In this document: in pieces, positions 34,421 to 42,954 of the stretch
Layout: every line of letters starts with the position of its first letter
Position numbering within the stretch: the stretch's first letter is position 1
Source of the DNA: Phytohabitans sp036906915
GTDB taxonomy: Bacteria; Actinomycetota; Actinomycetes; Mycobacteriales; Micromonosporaceae
Reading direction: 5' to 3'
Length of the DNA: 64,000 nucleotides
NCBI RefSeq assembly: GCF_036906915.1
Contig: NZ_JBAKHX010000021.1
Location: forward strand, 1 to 64,000
Translations under genes and position numbers: made by a program
The notes under the pieces: model-generated
Told to the model about the DNA's origin: nothing
The model's database searches: none
Seen by the model: the letters and a program-made list of their open reading frames with translations, nothing else

Positions 34421-35947
34421 TCACAATGTGACCTCTTCCGCCTGGAGCGAGCCCGCCATCACCAGGTCGAGCACGGTGTCTTCGTCGAGTTCTCCGGCGG
34501 GGGCCTCGCGGACCACCCGCCCTTCCCGCATGACCAGCACCCGGCTTGCGAGACCGAGCACCTCGGGCACCTCGCTGGAGACCAGCAGGACGCCGACGCC
34601 GCGCGCGGCGAGGTCACGGATCACCTGGTACAGCTCCGCCCGGGCACCCACGTCGACGCCGCGGGTCGGCTCGTCGAGCAGCAGCAGCTTGGTGTCGCCG
34701 AGCAGCCACCGGCCGACCACGACCTTCTGCTGGTTGCCGCCTGACAGCGTGCGCACCGGCCGGCGCACGTCGCGCGGGCGCAGTTCGAGCGCGTCGGCCA
34801 TCCGGCTCGCCTCGCTGATCTCCTTGCCGGCGTTGGTGAAGCCGCCCCGGGCGTACCCCGTGAACGTGGCCAGCGTGACGTTGCGGTAGATGGGCTCGCC
34901 GAGCAGCAGCGCCTGGCTCTTACGCTCCTCGGGCGCCATGCCCAGCCCCGCGCGTACCGCCGCGCCCACGCTGCCCGGCCGCAGCGCCCGGCCGCCGACC
35001 GTCACGGTGCCCGACTCTGCCCGGCGCGCGCCGAAGATGGTCTCCAGCAGCTCCGAGCGGCCCGAGCCGACGAGGCCGGCGATGCCCACGATCTCACCAC
35101 TGTGGACGGTGAGGGAGATGTCGGCGAACTCCCCGGTGCGACCCAGTCCGTCGACGCGGAGCAGCTCCTCCCCGCGCTCCCGTGTGGACGGCTCGGGGAA
35201 GACGTACTCGATCGTGCGCCCGGTCATCCGGCTTACCAGGTCGCGGGTGGGCGTGGTGCGCGCGGGCAGGTTGGCCGCCGTCGTCCGCCCGTCCTTGAGT
35301 ACCGTCACCCGGTCGCCGATCTCCCGGATCTCTTCGAGCCGGTGGGAGATGTAGATGACCGCGATGCCGTGCGAGGTGAGGTCACGGATGATCCGGAAAA
35401 GGTTGCCCACCTCGTCGTGGGCAAGGACCGCACTCGGCTCGTCCATGATGATCAGCTTGGCGTCGTGCGAGAGCGCGCGGGCCATGCTGACCACCTGCTT
35501 GCCGGCTGCCGGCAACGACCGGACCATCCGGCGCGGCGGGATCTCGCCGTGCCCGAGGCGAGTCAGGATATCCCTGGTGTGCCGGGACATGTATCCACGC
35601 CGGACGAACCCGAACCGGCGCGGCTCATGCCCGAGAAAGGCGTTCTCCGCCACCGACAGGTCGTCGACCAGGTCGAGCTCCTGGTAGATGGTGGCGATGC
35701 CGGCCTTCATCGCTGCCTGCGGGTTTGCCGGGCGGAACTCCGCGCCGAGCCACTCGATCCGCCCTTCATCCGGGCGGTGCACTCCCGACAGCACCTTGAT
35801 GAGCGTGGACTTGCCGGCCCCGTTCTGCCCGAGCAGGCAATGCACCTCTCCCGCGCGCACCTCCAGCTGCACCCCGTCGAGCGCCCGCACGCCGGGGAAC
35901 AGCTTGACGACGTCCTCCAGCTTCAAGACGACTTCCGCGTCACTCAT
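34421..35947 (-). CDS. sugar ABC transporter ATP-binding protein (RbsA-like, two ATPase domains)
   Basis: 508 residues from ATG 35947, overlapping the ROK stop by ATGA. The first domain has Walker A GQNGAGKST (about 38-46) and Walker B LIIMDEPSA. Its signature is degenerate (SLPAAGKQVVSMARAL). The second domain has GLVGSGRSE and the canonical LSGGNQQKVVVGRWL with LLLLDEPTRGVD. This is typical of tandem CUT2 ATPases, in which one signature is weak. It energises import through the 33117-34157 permease. Confidence 0.92.
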   Translation of the reverse strand: MSDAEVVLKLEDVVKLFPGVRALDGVQLEVRAGEVHCLLGQNGAGKSTLIKVLSGVHRPDEGRIEWLGAEFRPANPQAAMKAGIATIYQELDLVDDLSVAENAFLGHEPRRFGFVRRGYMSRHTRDILTRLGHGEIPPRRMVRSLPAAGKQVVSMARALSHDAKLIIMDEPSAVLAHDEVGNLFRIIRDLTSHGIAVIYISHRLEEIREIGDRVTVLKDGRTTAANLPARTTPTRDLVSRMTGRTIEYVFPEPSTRERGEELLRVDGLGRTGEFADISLTVHSGEIVGIAGLVGSGRSELLETIFGARRAESGTVTVGGRALRPGSVGAAVRAGLGMAPEERKSQALLLGEPIYRNVTLATFTGYARGGFTNAGKEISEASRMADALELRPRDVRRPVRTLSGGNQQKVVVGRWLLGDTKLLLLDEPTRGVDVGARAELYQVIRDLAARGVGVLLVSSEVPEVLGLASRVLVMREGRVVREAPAGELDEDTVLDLVMAGSLQAEEVTL

Positions 35948-37122
35948 GACGCCTGCTCGAAGGCGAGGTCGCTGGCCAGAACCGCGGCGCCGGTCACGCC
36001 GGCCCTCGGGCCCAGCTCGGAGAGGACCACGGGGAGGTTGCCGGTGGCGAGCGGCAGGGACCGCCTGTACACCACGCTGCGGATCTCGGCGAGCAGGATG
36101 TGCCCGAGGTGTGCGAGCCCGCCGCCGATAACGATCATCGACGGGTTGGCGAAGCTGACCAACCCCGCCAGTACGCCACCGAGCCGGCGCCCCCCGTCGC
36201 GGATGAGCCGGATGCAGGTGACGTCGCCCTCGGAGGCCGCCTCGGCCACGTCGCGCGCGGTCAGCGCGCCCTTGGCCGCGAGCCGCTCGGCGAGCACGGA
36301 CGACGTGCCGCCACGCGCCGCGAGGGCCGCGTCCTTGGCCAGCGCCGCGCCGCTGAACAGTGCCTCCAGGCAGCCGACGTTGCCGCACGAGCACATTGGA
36401 CCGTGCGAGTCGACCTGGATGTGCCCGATGTCGCCGGCGCATCCGTCGGTGCCCCGGTAGACCTCGCCGGAAAGGTAGATCCCGCAACCGATGCCGGTGC
36501 CGATCTTGACGAAGAGGAAGTCGTCGACGGAGTGCGCGACGCCGCCGTGCCGCTCGCCGATCGCCATGATGTTGACGTCGTTGTCGACCACGGCCGGGCA
36601 GCCGTGCTCGCGGGTCAGCAGCTCGCGGACGGGAAACCTGTCCCAGCCAGGCATGATCGGCGGTGACACCGGCACCCCGTCACGGAAGCTCACCGGCCCC
36701 GGCACCCCGATGCCGATCGCGTCGAGCCGCTCATACACACCGTCGGCCTTGGCCTTGGCGAGCAGCTCGTTGATCCGGTGCAGGATGACCTTGGGACCGC
36801 TGCGGATGTCGGTGCTCTCGGTATACGCCGCGATGGGCTCCAGCCGACCGTTGCTCACCTCGACGTCGACCGAGCTGGCGCCCAGGTCGACGGCCGCGAA
36901 GCGCAGGTCCGGGTTCAGCTCCACAAGGGTCGAACGGCGGCCGCCCCGAGACGCCGCCATGCCAGCCTCGGCGATGTAGCCGGCGCCGACAAGGCGTTCA
37001 AGCTCGGAGAGCAACCGGGGGCGGGGAATCTCCAGGCGGTCCGCCAGCTCGGCACGGGAGACCGTGCCCTGATCGCGCAGGAGCCGCAGGAGGCGCAGGT
37101 GCAGAGGTTCGGCTATGCGCAC
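35944..37122 (-). CDS. ROK-family transcriptional repressor (sugar-responsive)
   Basis: 392 residues from GTG 37122, chosen for AGGAGG four bases upstream (the open frame reaches TTG 37140). A winged HTH lies at about 15-60 (TVSRAELADRLEIPRPRLLSELERL). The ROK kinase-like domain has AVDLGASSVDVEV, DNDVNIMA, GTGIGCGI and the zinc motif CSCGNVGCLEALF. It is the first gene of the importer operon and probably senses the imported sugar. It is strongly similar along its length to the second ROK protein at 41142-42323. A candidate operator lies at 37202-37227. Confidence 0.9.
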   Translation of the reverse strand: MRIAEPLHLRLLRLLRDQGTVSRAELADRLEIPRPRLLSELERLVGAGYIAEAGMAASRGGRRSTLVELNPDLRFAAVDLGASSVDVEVSNGRLEPIAAYTESTDIRSGPKVILHRINELLAKAKADGVYERLDAIGIGVPGPVSFRDGVPVSPPIMPGWDRFPVRELLTREHGCPAVVDNDVNIMAIGERHGGVAHSVDDFLFVKIGTGIGCGIYLSGEVYRGTDGCAGDIGHIQVDSHGPMCSCGNVGCLEALFSGAALAKDAALAARGGTSSVLAERLAAKGALTARDVAEAASEGDVTCIRLIRDGGRRLGGVLAGLVSFANPSMIVIGGGLAHLGHILLAEIRSVVYRRSLPLATGNLPVVLSELGPRAGVTGAAVLASDLAFEQAS

Positions 37123-37201
37123 GGATCCTCCTAGAAGCAACGTGCTCGAAACAATATGGGCCTTCCGCCTGCGCTGTCCATACCTTTGCTCGATCTGAGA
37201 C

Positions 37202-37227
37202 CAAACTTTTCACAGCTTAAGCGAAAG
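37202..37227 (-). promoter_or_regulatory. candidate ROK operator upstream of the importer operon
   Basis: On the gene strand it reads CTTTCGCT, nine bases, AAAAGTTTG, with ACTTT/AAAGT half-site symmetry. The same pattern with the same spacing occurs at 38537-38562 ahead of the sugar-isomerase gene. It is about 80-105 bp upstream of the ROK start, in an AT-richer stretch. Confidence 0.5.
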
Positions 37228-37228
37228 T

Positions 37229-37259
37229 CCGCGCCGCCCATCCCATACGGGCGGCGCGG
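37229..37259 (-). terminator. perfect 11-bp stem-loop after the sugar-isomerase gene
   Basis: CCGCGCCGCCC (37229-37239) pairs perfectly with GGGCGGCGCGG (37249-37259) around a 9-nt loop. It starts 7 bp past the isomerase stop and directly precedes the ROK promoter region, so it should insulate the two transcripts. Confidence 0.75.
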
Positions 37260-37266
37260 CCCCCTC

Positions 37267-38349
37267 TTAGCGATAGATGGTCAGGTCGGACATATTGGTG
37301 TAGCTCAGCGCGGCGAAGCTCATCGACTGCCCGGGGTTCGCCGCGCCGCCGGGAGCGGTGTCCTGCTCCCAGTTGGCGTGGTGGTACTCCTGCTCCCCGA
37401 TTACCTCGAAGAACTGCTGGAAGTTGATGTCACCCTCGCCCAGCGGCGTCATCACGTATCCGTTGGGCTGCTCCGGCGCCTTGTCGCCGTCCTTCGCGTG
37501 GAAGAGCGGGAAGCGCTTGGTGCGCCTGGCCACCGTCAGGATCGGGTCGAAGATGTCGGTCCTCACCTGGCCGGCGGAGTTCGTGTATGTCTTGTGCTTG
37601 AACTTCGCCACGTGCGCCCAGTAGATGTCCATCTCGAAGAAGACATACTTCGGGTCGGTCCTGGCGAAGAAGTACTCCAGGCGCCGCACACCCGACGAGC
37701 GGGTGGGCCTGCCGTTCGCGTCCAGCGGGCCGGCGTCGAGCAGGAAGCTGTACGCGATGTCGTGGTTGTGCGTGTACAGCTTGATGCCGCGCTCCTTGGC
37801 CTGCCGTCCCAATTCGTTCCAGACGTCGGCCGCCGCGTCCCAATCGGACTGGTACGCGCTGTTGGTTGGGTCCGAGCCGGTGCCGATGTGCTTCATGCCC
37901 AGCTCTTCGGCGATGTCGAGCTGCTGCTGGAACGTCGCCGGGTTGATCTGGGTATGCGCGCCGTTCGCCACGAGCCCGTTGTCGTCCAGGATCTTCCTGA
38001 TCTCGGCCGGCGTGATCTGGCGGCCGAGGATCGACGTGTGCTGGTTGTATCCGGCGAACTCGATCTCCTTGTACCCGACCTCGGCCAGGCGACCGAGCAC
38101 CCGCTCGAACCCGTACGGGACGCCGCTGTCGTCGGGCGCCGCCGCGATCCGGTCGCGCACGCTGTACAGGATGATGCCGCGGTTCTGGTGTGGGATCAGG
38201 GGTTCGACGGTGAGCTTCTTGTCGCCGAGCGCCGGGGCGCCGGTCTGGAGCACGGGAAGGCCGGCGGCGCCAATCGCGGCTGCGGCTCCGGCTGAGGCGG
38301 TGAGCAGCCGCCGGCGGGTCAACGCGGGCTTGGACTGCGGCTCGTTCAT
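37267..38349 (-). CDS. TAT-exported sugar phosphate isomerase/epimerase-like protein
   Basis: 360 residues from ATG 38349 with AAAGG upstream. Residues 14-45 form a twin-arginine signal (TRRRLLTASAGAAAAIGAAG). The mature protein is a xylose-isomerase-like TIM barrel: YKEIEFAGYN, GAHTQINP, LYTHNHDIAYSF, VFFEMDIYWAHVA and PLFHAKDGDK supply Glu/His/Asp metal ligands. Such exported barrels often act on keto-sugars or glycosides (family knowledge). It shares a regulatory motif with the importer operon but has its own terminator. Confidence 0.85.
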   Translation of the reverse strand: MNEPQSKPALTRRRLLTASAGAAAAIGAAGLPVLQTGAPALGDKKLTVEPLIPHQNRGIILYSVRDRIAAAPDDSGVPYGFERVLGRLAEVGYKEIEFAGYNQHTSILGRQITPAEIRKILDDNGLVANGAHTQINPATFQQQLDIAEELGMKHIGTGSDPTNSAYQSDWDAAADVWNELGRQAKERGIKLYTHNHDIAYSFLLDAGPLDANGRPTRSSGVRRLEYFFARTDPKYVFFEMDIYWAHVAKFKHKTYTNSAGQVRTDIFDPILTVARRTKRFPLFHAKDGDKAPEQPNGYVMTPLGEGDINFQQFFEVIGEQEYHHANWEQDTAPGGAANPGQSMSFAALSYTNMSDLTIYR

Positions 38350-38536
38350 GCTTCTCACCTTTCTCCGGCGGCCGAAGCCGCCTTCGTGGTCACGCGCCGC
38401 CGAAGCGCCAGACCTGAGGACACAGGAGATGAGAGGGGTACCGGGGGTGCCAGCCCGAAAGTAGATGTGTCGAAGGTGTTACGCCTGAGTGCAGACGCTA
38501 GCGGTCCTGGTGGGCGAAAGAAAGTCCCCAAGGCGT

Positions 38537-38562
38537 CAAACTTTTGGCGATCTCAGCGAAAG
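38537..38562 (-). promoter_or_regulatory. second copy of the candidate ROK operator, ahead of the sugar isomerase
   Basis: Same CTTTCGCT-N9-AAAAGTTTG pattern as 37202-37227, on the gene strand, in the 38350-38568 gap. It lies about 190 bp upstream of the isomerase start. The remaining gap shows no ORF. Confidence 0.5.
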
Positions 38563-38568
38563 CTTCGT

Positions 38569-39351
38569 TTACTTCGCGAGCAGCTTGGCCATCCGGCGAG
38601 AAGCGATCCACAGCCCCAGCGCCAATACCGCCACCAGATAGGCCAGGTCGACCCACGGACGCCCACCCGCCGCCCCTGTCGTGATGCCGCGGATCAGATC
38701 GACCGCCCGGTACAGCGGGGACAGCTCGACCACCCACCGCAGCACCACCGGGTAGCTCTCCGCCGGCACGAACGTGCCCGAGAACAGGAACAGCGCGAAC
38801 TGCGCCGAACCCACCACGTCGAAGTCTTGCCAGCCGCGCATGAACGTGGACAACGTCATGCCGAGCGCCCCGAACGCGAAGCCGGTCAGTACGGTCGCCG
38901 GGAAGGCGGCCAGCGCACGCAGCCCCGTAGTCAGGTCCATCGTCACCATGACGACCAGAAACGCCGCCGAGTACAGCGAGCCGCGGACCATGGCCCAGGC
39001 CAGCTCGCCGAGCGCGATCTCGAAGGGCTGCACGGGGGTGGCCAGCACCCCGTCGTACAGCCGCATGTGTTTCATCTTCCCGAAGAAGTTGAAGGTGGTC
39101 TCCGAGAGCGCGCCGGACATCGCGGACGACGCCAGCATCGCGGGTGCGACGAACGCGGCGTACTCGACCACCTCGCCGCCGGGCAGCGTGAGGTCGCCGA
39201 CCAGCGCGCCCACGCCGATGCCGATCGACAGCAGGTAGAGCAGCGGCTCTAGGAAACCGGAGATCAGCACGATCCAGTACGCCGACTTGAGGGCGGCCAC
39301 GTTGCGCTCGGCCACCGACAGCGCGCGGCGGCCCACCGCGATGGCGAGCAT
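38569..39351 (-). CDS. ABC-2 type transporter permease (second)
   Basis: 260 residues from ATG 39351, sharing one base with the preceding stop. Six hydrophobic helices, of the ABC-2/DrrB type; the conserved loop LATPVQPFEIALGELAWA precedes helix 3, and SGTFVPAESYPVVLRWVVELSPLYRAVDL follows helix 5. With the 39351-40100 protein it forms the membrane channel of the exporter driven by the 40102-41031 ATPase. Substrate unknown; drug or lipid export is usual for the family. Confidence 0.88.
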   Translation of the reverse strand: MLAIAVGRRALSVAERNVAALKSAYWIVLISGFLEPLLYLLSIGIGVGALVGDLTLPGGEVVEYAAFVAPAMLASSAMSGALSETTFNFFGKMKHMRLYDGVLATPVQPFEIALGELAWAMVRGSLYSAAFLVVMVTMDLTTGLRALAAFPATVLTGFAFGALGMTLSTFMRGWQDFDVVGSAQFALFLFSGTFVPAESYPVVLRWVVELSPLYRAVDLIRGITTGAAGGRPWVDLAYLVAVLALGLWIASRRMAKLLAK

Positions 39352-40100
39352 CAGACCACCAGCCTCTTGGCGAACCGCTGGCGTGCCAGTAGGTAGCCCA
39401 CGACCGCCCACACCGACAGGTATGCCAGGTGACCGGTCACCGACCACTGCGGCGCCACGCCGAGCGTCGCTGCCCGGCTGAGGTCGACGCCGTGCCACAA
39501 CGGCGACGCGTACGCCAGCCAGCGCAGCCCCACCGGCAACGACTCGACCGGGAAGAACACGCCCGCGAACAGCGACATCGGGATCACCACGAACCGGAAC
39601 AGCAGCGCGAGGTAGCTGTCGCTGCTGACCGAGGCGCTGTATGCGAACGTGGGCGCCGCTATCGCGAAGGCGAGCAGCGCGCCGATCGGCAGGACGGCCA
39701 GCGCCCACGGCGAGTGCAGCACCCCGAACGCGAGCGCCACCAGCAGGAACGCCACGATGCTCGTGAGCGCGCGGAACGCCACGAAGAGCAGGTTGCCGCC
39801 GAGGATGTCGTCGAGGCGCACCGGCGTGGCCGCCTGCCCCTCGTAGGTGCGGGCCCAGCTGAAGCTGCTCAGCACCGGCCAGGTCGACTCGAAGACGGCC
39901 ACCTGCATGGCGGTCGACGCGATCAGGCCGGGCACCATCCAGTCGAGGTACGGCGTGCCGTCGACGCCACCGTCTACATAGGCACCCACGCCGAGGCCGA
40001 AGCCGAGCATGGTGAGCAGCGGCAGCACGAACGACGACATCGCACTGCCCCGCCACACCCGCCGGTAGGTGACGAGGTGGAACTCGAAGACCGCGGCCAT
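39351..40100 (-). CDS. ABC-2 type transporter permease (first)
   Basis: 249 residues from ATG 40100, one base after the ATPase stop; the open frame continues upstream but is the ATPase's shadow. Six hydrophobic helices, with the ABC-2 loop RTYEGQAATPVRLDDILGGN and the C-terminal FFPVESLPVGLRWLAYASPLWHGVDL, closely paralleling the second permease. The two different permeases imply a heterodimeric channel. Confidence 0.88.
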   Translation of the reverse strand: MAAVFEFHLVTYRRVWRGSAMSSFVLPLLTMLGFGLGVGAYVDGGVDGTPYLDWMVPGLIASTAMQVAVFESTWPVLSSFSWARTYEGQAATPVRLDDILGGNLLFVAFRALTSIVAFLLVALAFGVLHSPWALAVLPIGALLAFAIAAPTFAYSASVSSDSYLALLFRFVVIPMSLFAGVFFPVESLPVGLRWLAYASPLWHGVDLSRAATLGVAPQWSVTGHLAYLSVWAVVGYLLARQRFAKRLVV

Positions 40101-40101
40101 G

Positions 40102-41031
40102 TCAGTCGACCAGTGTCCGGCCGGTGAGGTGCAGGAACACGTCTTCGAGGGAGCTGCGCCGCTCCAGCACGCTCGCCGGCGTAAGGGCCCGCTCGTGCAC
40201 GGCCGCGAGGGCCGCGTCGCCGTCCGCGACGTACAGCAGGATGCGGTCGGGCAGCACCTCGACACGCTCCCCGATGCCGGCCAGCTTGTCGGCGAACCCC
40301 TCCTGCGACTCGGCGGCGAAGCGCAGCTCGACCACCTCACGCGTGGAGTACCGCTCGATGAGCTCGCGCGGCGAGCCCTCGGCGACGATCCGGCCGCCGT
40401 CCATCACGACGAGCCGGTCACACAGCTGCTCGGCCTCGTCCATGTAGTGCGTGGTCAGCACCAGCGTCACGCCCTGCCGCTTGAGCCGGAACAGGCGTTC
40501 CCACACCAGGTGCCGGGCCTGCGGGTCGAGCCCGGTGGTCGGCTCGTCGAGCAGCACGATCTCGGGCTCGTTGACCAGCGCGCGGGCGATCGTCAACCGG
40601 CGCTTCATGCCGCCGGACAGCGGCTCGACCTTGCTGCCCGCCCGCTCGGTGAGCTGCACGAAGTCGAGCAGCTCGTCGGCGCGCTGCCGGGCCACCTTGC
40701 GCGGGATGCCGAAGTAGCGCGCGTAGGTGGTGAGGTTTTCCCGGACGGTCAGCTCGGGGTCGAGGTTGTCGAGCTGCGGGCACACGCCGAGCCGGGCGCG
40801 GATCGCCGGGCCGTCGCGGCGCGGATCCATGCCGAGGATGCGCAGCGTGCCGCCGGTCGGCGGCGAGACGCAGCCCACCAAGCGCATGGTCGAACTCTTG
40901 CCGGCGCCGTTCGGACCGAGAAAGCCGAAGGCCTCCCCCGGCTGGACGTCGACGTCGATGCCGTCGACGGCCGTGAAGGAGCCGAACCGTTTGACCAGCC
41001 CCCGTGCATGGATGAGTGGTTCCGTTGCCAC
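40102..41031 (-). CDS. ABC exporter ATP-binding protein (DrrA/CcmA type)
   Basis: 309 residues with Walker A GPNGAGKSS (about 38-46), Q-loop CPQLDN, signature LSGGMKRRL, Walker B IVLLDEPTTGLDPQ, and the C-terminal extension typical of DrrA-type exporters. First gene of a three-gene exporter operon. It diverges from the ROK gene at 41142 across 110 bp that contain a perfect palindrome, so the ROK protein may control this operon (inference). Confidence 0.92.
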   Translation of the reverse strand: MATEPLIHARGLVKRFGSFTAVDGIDVDVQPGEAFGFLGPNGAGKSSTMRLVGCVSPPTGGTLRILGMDPRRDGPAIRARLGVCPQLDNLDPELTVRENLTTYARYFGIPRKVARQRADELLDFVQLTERAGSKVEPLSGGMKRRLTIARALVNEPEIVLLDEPTTGLDPQARHLVWERLFRLKRQGVTLVLTTHYMDEAEQLCDRLVVMDGGRIVAEGSPRELIERYSTREVVELRFAAESQEGFADKLAGIGERVEVLPDRILLYVADGDAALAAVHERALTPASVLERRSSLEDVFLHLTGRTLVD

Positions 41032-41087
41032 GAGCGCACCCTAGCCGGCGGGTCCGACACGAACCCACCGACTTTCGAACTTTTGAA

Positions 41088-41125
41088 TTGACAGAACAAA
41101 GTTCATCGTTACCGAGATGAACTTT
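41088..41125. promoter_or_regulatory. TTGACA box and perfect ROK-type operator
   Basis: AAAGTTCATC (41098-41107) and GATGAACTTT (41116-41125) form a perfect 10-bp inverted repeat with an 8-nt spacer, beginning 4 bp after a consensus -35 box TTGACA (41088-41093). No clean -10 is seen at 17 bp. The palindrome is 16 bp before the ROK start and lies between two divergent operons. Confidence 0.7.
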
Positions 41126-41141
41126 AGGATATCTTGGCCGA

Positions 41142-42323
41142 ATGGTTGGCGTATGGCCCGACAATCGGCACCAGGCGGCAGTGCTTCGCCTCCTGCGCGA
41201 CGGCGGGCCGTCCTCGCGCGCCGAGCTCGTCGACGCGGTAGGACTCTCCCGATCCAAGCTAGGGCTGGAGATCGACCGCCTCGTCGAGCGCGGGCTGGTC
41301 GACGCCCTCGGCCCGGCGGCCAGTCGCGGCGGCCGCCGCTCGTCAGTGGTACGCATCGCCGCCACCACTCGCTTCCTGGGCATCGACATCGGCGCCAGCA
41401 CGCTCGACCTGGCCGTGGTCGACGGTGAGATGCGGCTGATCTCCCGGCTCACCGAGCAGACCGACCTGCGGCGCGGCCCGGCGAAGGTGCTCGCACAGGC
41501 CCTCGAACTGGCTTCCAAGCTGCGCGCCGACACCGGCACCGCCCGCTTCGCCGGGGCGGGTGTCGGCGTCCCAGGCCCGGTCAGCTTTCGCGAGGGCGTG
41601 CCGGTGTCACCGCCGTTCATGCCAGGCTGGCACCGGTTTCCGGTACGCGAGACCCTCGCCACCGAGCTGGCCTGCCCGGTACTGGTCGACAACGACGTCA
41701 ACATCATGGCGCTCGGCGAGATGCACGCCGGCATCGCGCACTCGTTCGAAGACTTCCTGTTCGTCAAGATCGGCGCCGGGATCGGCTGCGGCATCGTGGT
41801 CGGCGGCCAGGTGTACCGGGGCGCGACCGGCAGCGCCGGCGACATCGGCCACACCTCGGTCGACCCGCACGGCCCGGTGTGCGTGTGCGGCAACACCGGC
41901 TGCCTGGAGGCGTTCTTCGGCGGGGCGGCGCTCAGCCGGGACGCGCTCGCCGCCGCCCAGAGCGGCCGGTCGCCGCGGCTCGCCGAACGCCTGGCCGAGG
42001 CCGGCACGGTCACTCCGGTCGACGTCGCGCGGGCGGCCGCCGAGGGCGACCCGTACTCGATCGGGATGGTGCGCGACGGCGCGCGACGGGTCGGTCAGGT
42101 CCTCGCCGGCCTGGTCAGCTTCTTCAACCCCGGCCTGGTCGTGGTCGGCGGCGGCGTCGCGGGCATCGGCCACGCGCTGCTCGCCGAGATCCGCAGCGTC
42201 GTCTACCGCTCGTCGCCACCCCTAGCGACAGGCGACATGCCGATAGCCCTGTCGGAGATGGGCGACGAGGCCGGCCTGGTAGGCGCCGCCCGCCTGATCA
42301 GCGACCACATCCTCACCGCTTAG
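41142..42323 (+). CDS. ROK-family transcriptional repressor
   Basis: 393 residues. Winged HTH at about 20-60 (SSRAELVDAVGLSRSKLGLEIDRL), then the ROK sugar-kinase-like fold with LGIDIGASTLDLAVVDG, VDNDVNIMALGE, FVKIGAGIGCGIV and the zinc motif CVCGNTGCLEAFF. It is a paralogue of the ROK gene at 35944-37122, with nearly the same central region. The palindrome overlapping its promoter suggests autoregulation. Downstream (42324-42444) an 8-bp inverted repeat (GTCCTACA/TGTAGGAC, 42329-42360) is the only structure before the convergent gene. Confidence 0.9.
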   Translation: MVGVWPDNRHQAAVLRLLRDGGPSSRAELVDAVGLSRSKLGLEIDRLVERGLVDALGPAASRGGRRSSVVRIAATTRFLGIDIGASTLDLAVVDGEMRLISRLTEQTDLRRGPAKVLAQALELASKLRADTGTARFAGAGVGVPGPVSFREGVPVSPPFMPGWHRFPVRETLATELACPVLVDNDVNIMALGEMHAGIAHSFEDFLFVKIGAGIGCGIVVGGQVYRGATGSAGDIGHTSVDPHGPVCVCGNTGCLEAFFGGAALSRDALAAAQSGRSPRLAERLAEAGTVTPVDVARAAAEGDPYSIGMVRDGARRVGQVLAGLVSFFNPGLVVVGGGVAGIGHALLAEIRSVVYRSSPPLATGDMPIALSEMGDEAGLVGAARLISDHILTA

Positions 42324-42328
42324 GCCCT

Positions 42329-42360
42329 GTCCTACAGGTCGCTGGAGCAACGTGTAGGAC
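42329..42360. terminator. possible terminator between convergent genes
   Basis: GTCCTACA (42329-42336) and TGTAGGAC (42353-42360) could form an 8-bp stem with a 16-nt loop, 6 bp after the ROK stop. The remaining gap to 42444 holds no ORF. Confidence 0.35.
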
Positions 42361-42444
42361 GCCTTGACCGCGCTCCATCGGACGACCTCGACCAGGGCTA
42401 ATCATGGACGGTAAGACGCCGTCCGGTCGGGAAAGGTTGAGCGT

Positions 42445-42954
42445 TTATGGGGTGAAGACCTCGGCGGTGGCGCGGGCTGCCGCTACGAGGTCGGCCACCG
42501 CCTCGGGGGCGGGTGGGGTGTCGGAGTCGTAACGGGCCGTCCAGGTCAGGCCGTCGACGCCGCTCACCCGCCGCGCCACGACGCGGACGCCGCCGTCGGG
42601 CAGCGCGTGGTGTTCCGTGTACGCCACCGACCTGGTCACCCGGGCGCGCACCTGGTGCGGCAGGTCGCCCGGGTCGAGCAGCAGGTACGACAGCGGCAGC
42701 TTGTCGGCCACCACGGTGTACCCCTCCTGCTCCTCGACGACGGTGGCCGCCGTGACCGTGAGCTCACGCCCCGACCACGCCGCCTTGTGGATCTCGTGCC
42801 AGCCGAGGCGGTCGTGCCCCGGCAGCCACAACCCGCGGTTGGTCGCCACCACGACGCCGCCGCCCGACTCGGCCCACGCCAGGATCCGCTCGTCGCGGTC
42901 AAGCGCCGGCCGCCGGTCGGCCGGCAGCTTGGGCTTACGCCGGAACAGTGCCAT
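42445..42954 (-). CDS. conserved protein of unknown function next to dnaG
   Basis: 169 residues from ATG 42954, sharing one base with the dnaG stop, so it is co-transcribed and translationally coupled to primase. Soluble, alpha/beta in appearance: basic start MALFRRKPKLPADRRPAL, then ILAWAESGGGVVVATNRGLWLPGH and a hydrophobic, Trp-containing C-terminal half (GLTWTARYDSDTPPAPEAV). It resembles actinobacterial hypothetical proteins that follow dnaG. No catalytic motif is seen. Confidence 0.8.
   Translation of the reverse strand: MALFRRKPKLPADRRPALDRDERILAWAESGGGVVVATNRGLWLPGHDRLGWHEIHKAAWSGRELTVTAATVVEEQEGYTVVADKLPLSYLLLDPGDLPHQVRARVTRSVAYTEHHALPDGGVRVVARRVSGVDGLTWTARYDSDTPPAPEAVADLVAAARATAEVFTP

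Noticed and set aside
34421..36487. 688-codon minus-strand frame for the ABC ATPase
   Set aside because: The first 180 codons are an out-of-frame part of the ROK gene; ATG 35947 with ATGA overlap is the real start.
42324..42444. Insertion sequence end
   Set aside because: Only a short inverted repeat; no transposase or target duplication.
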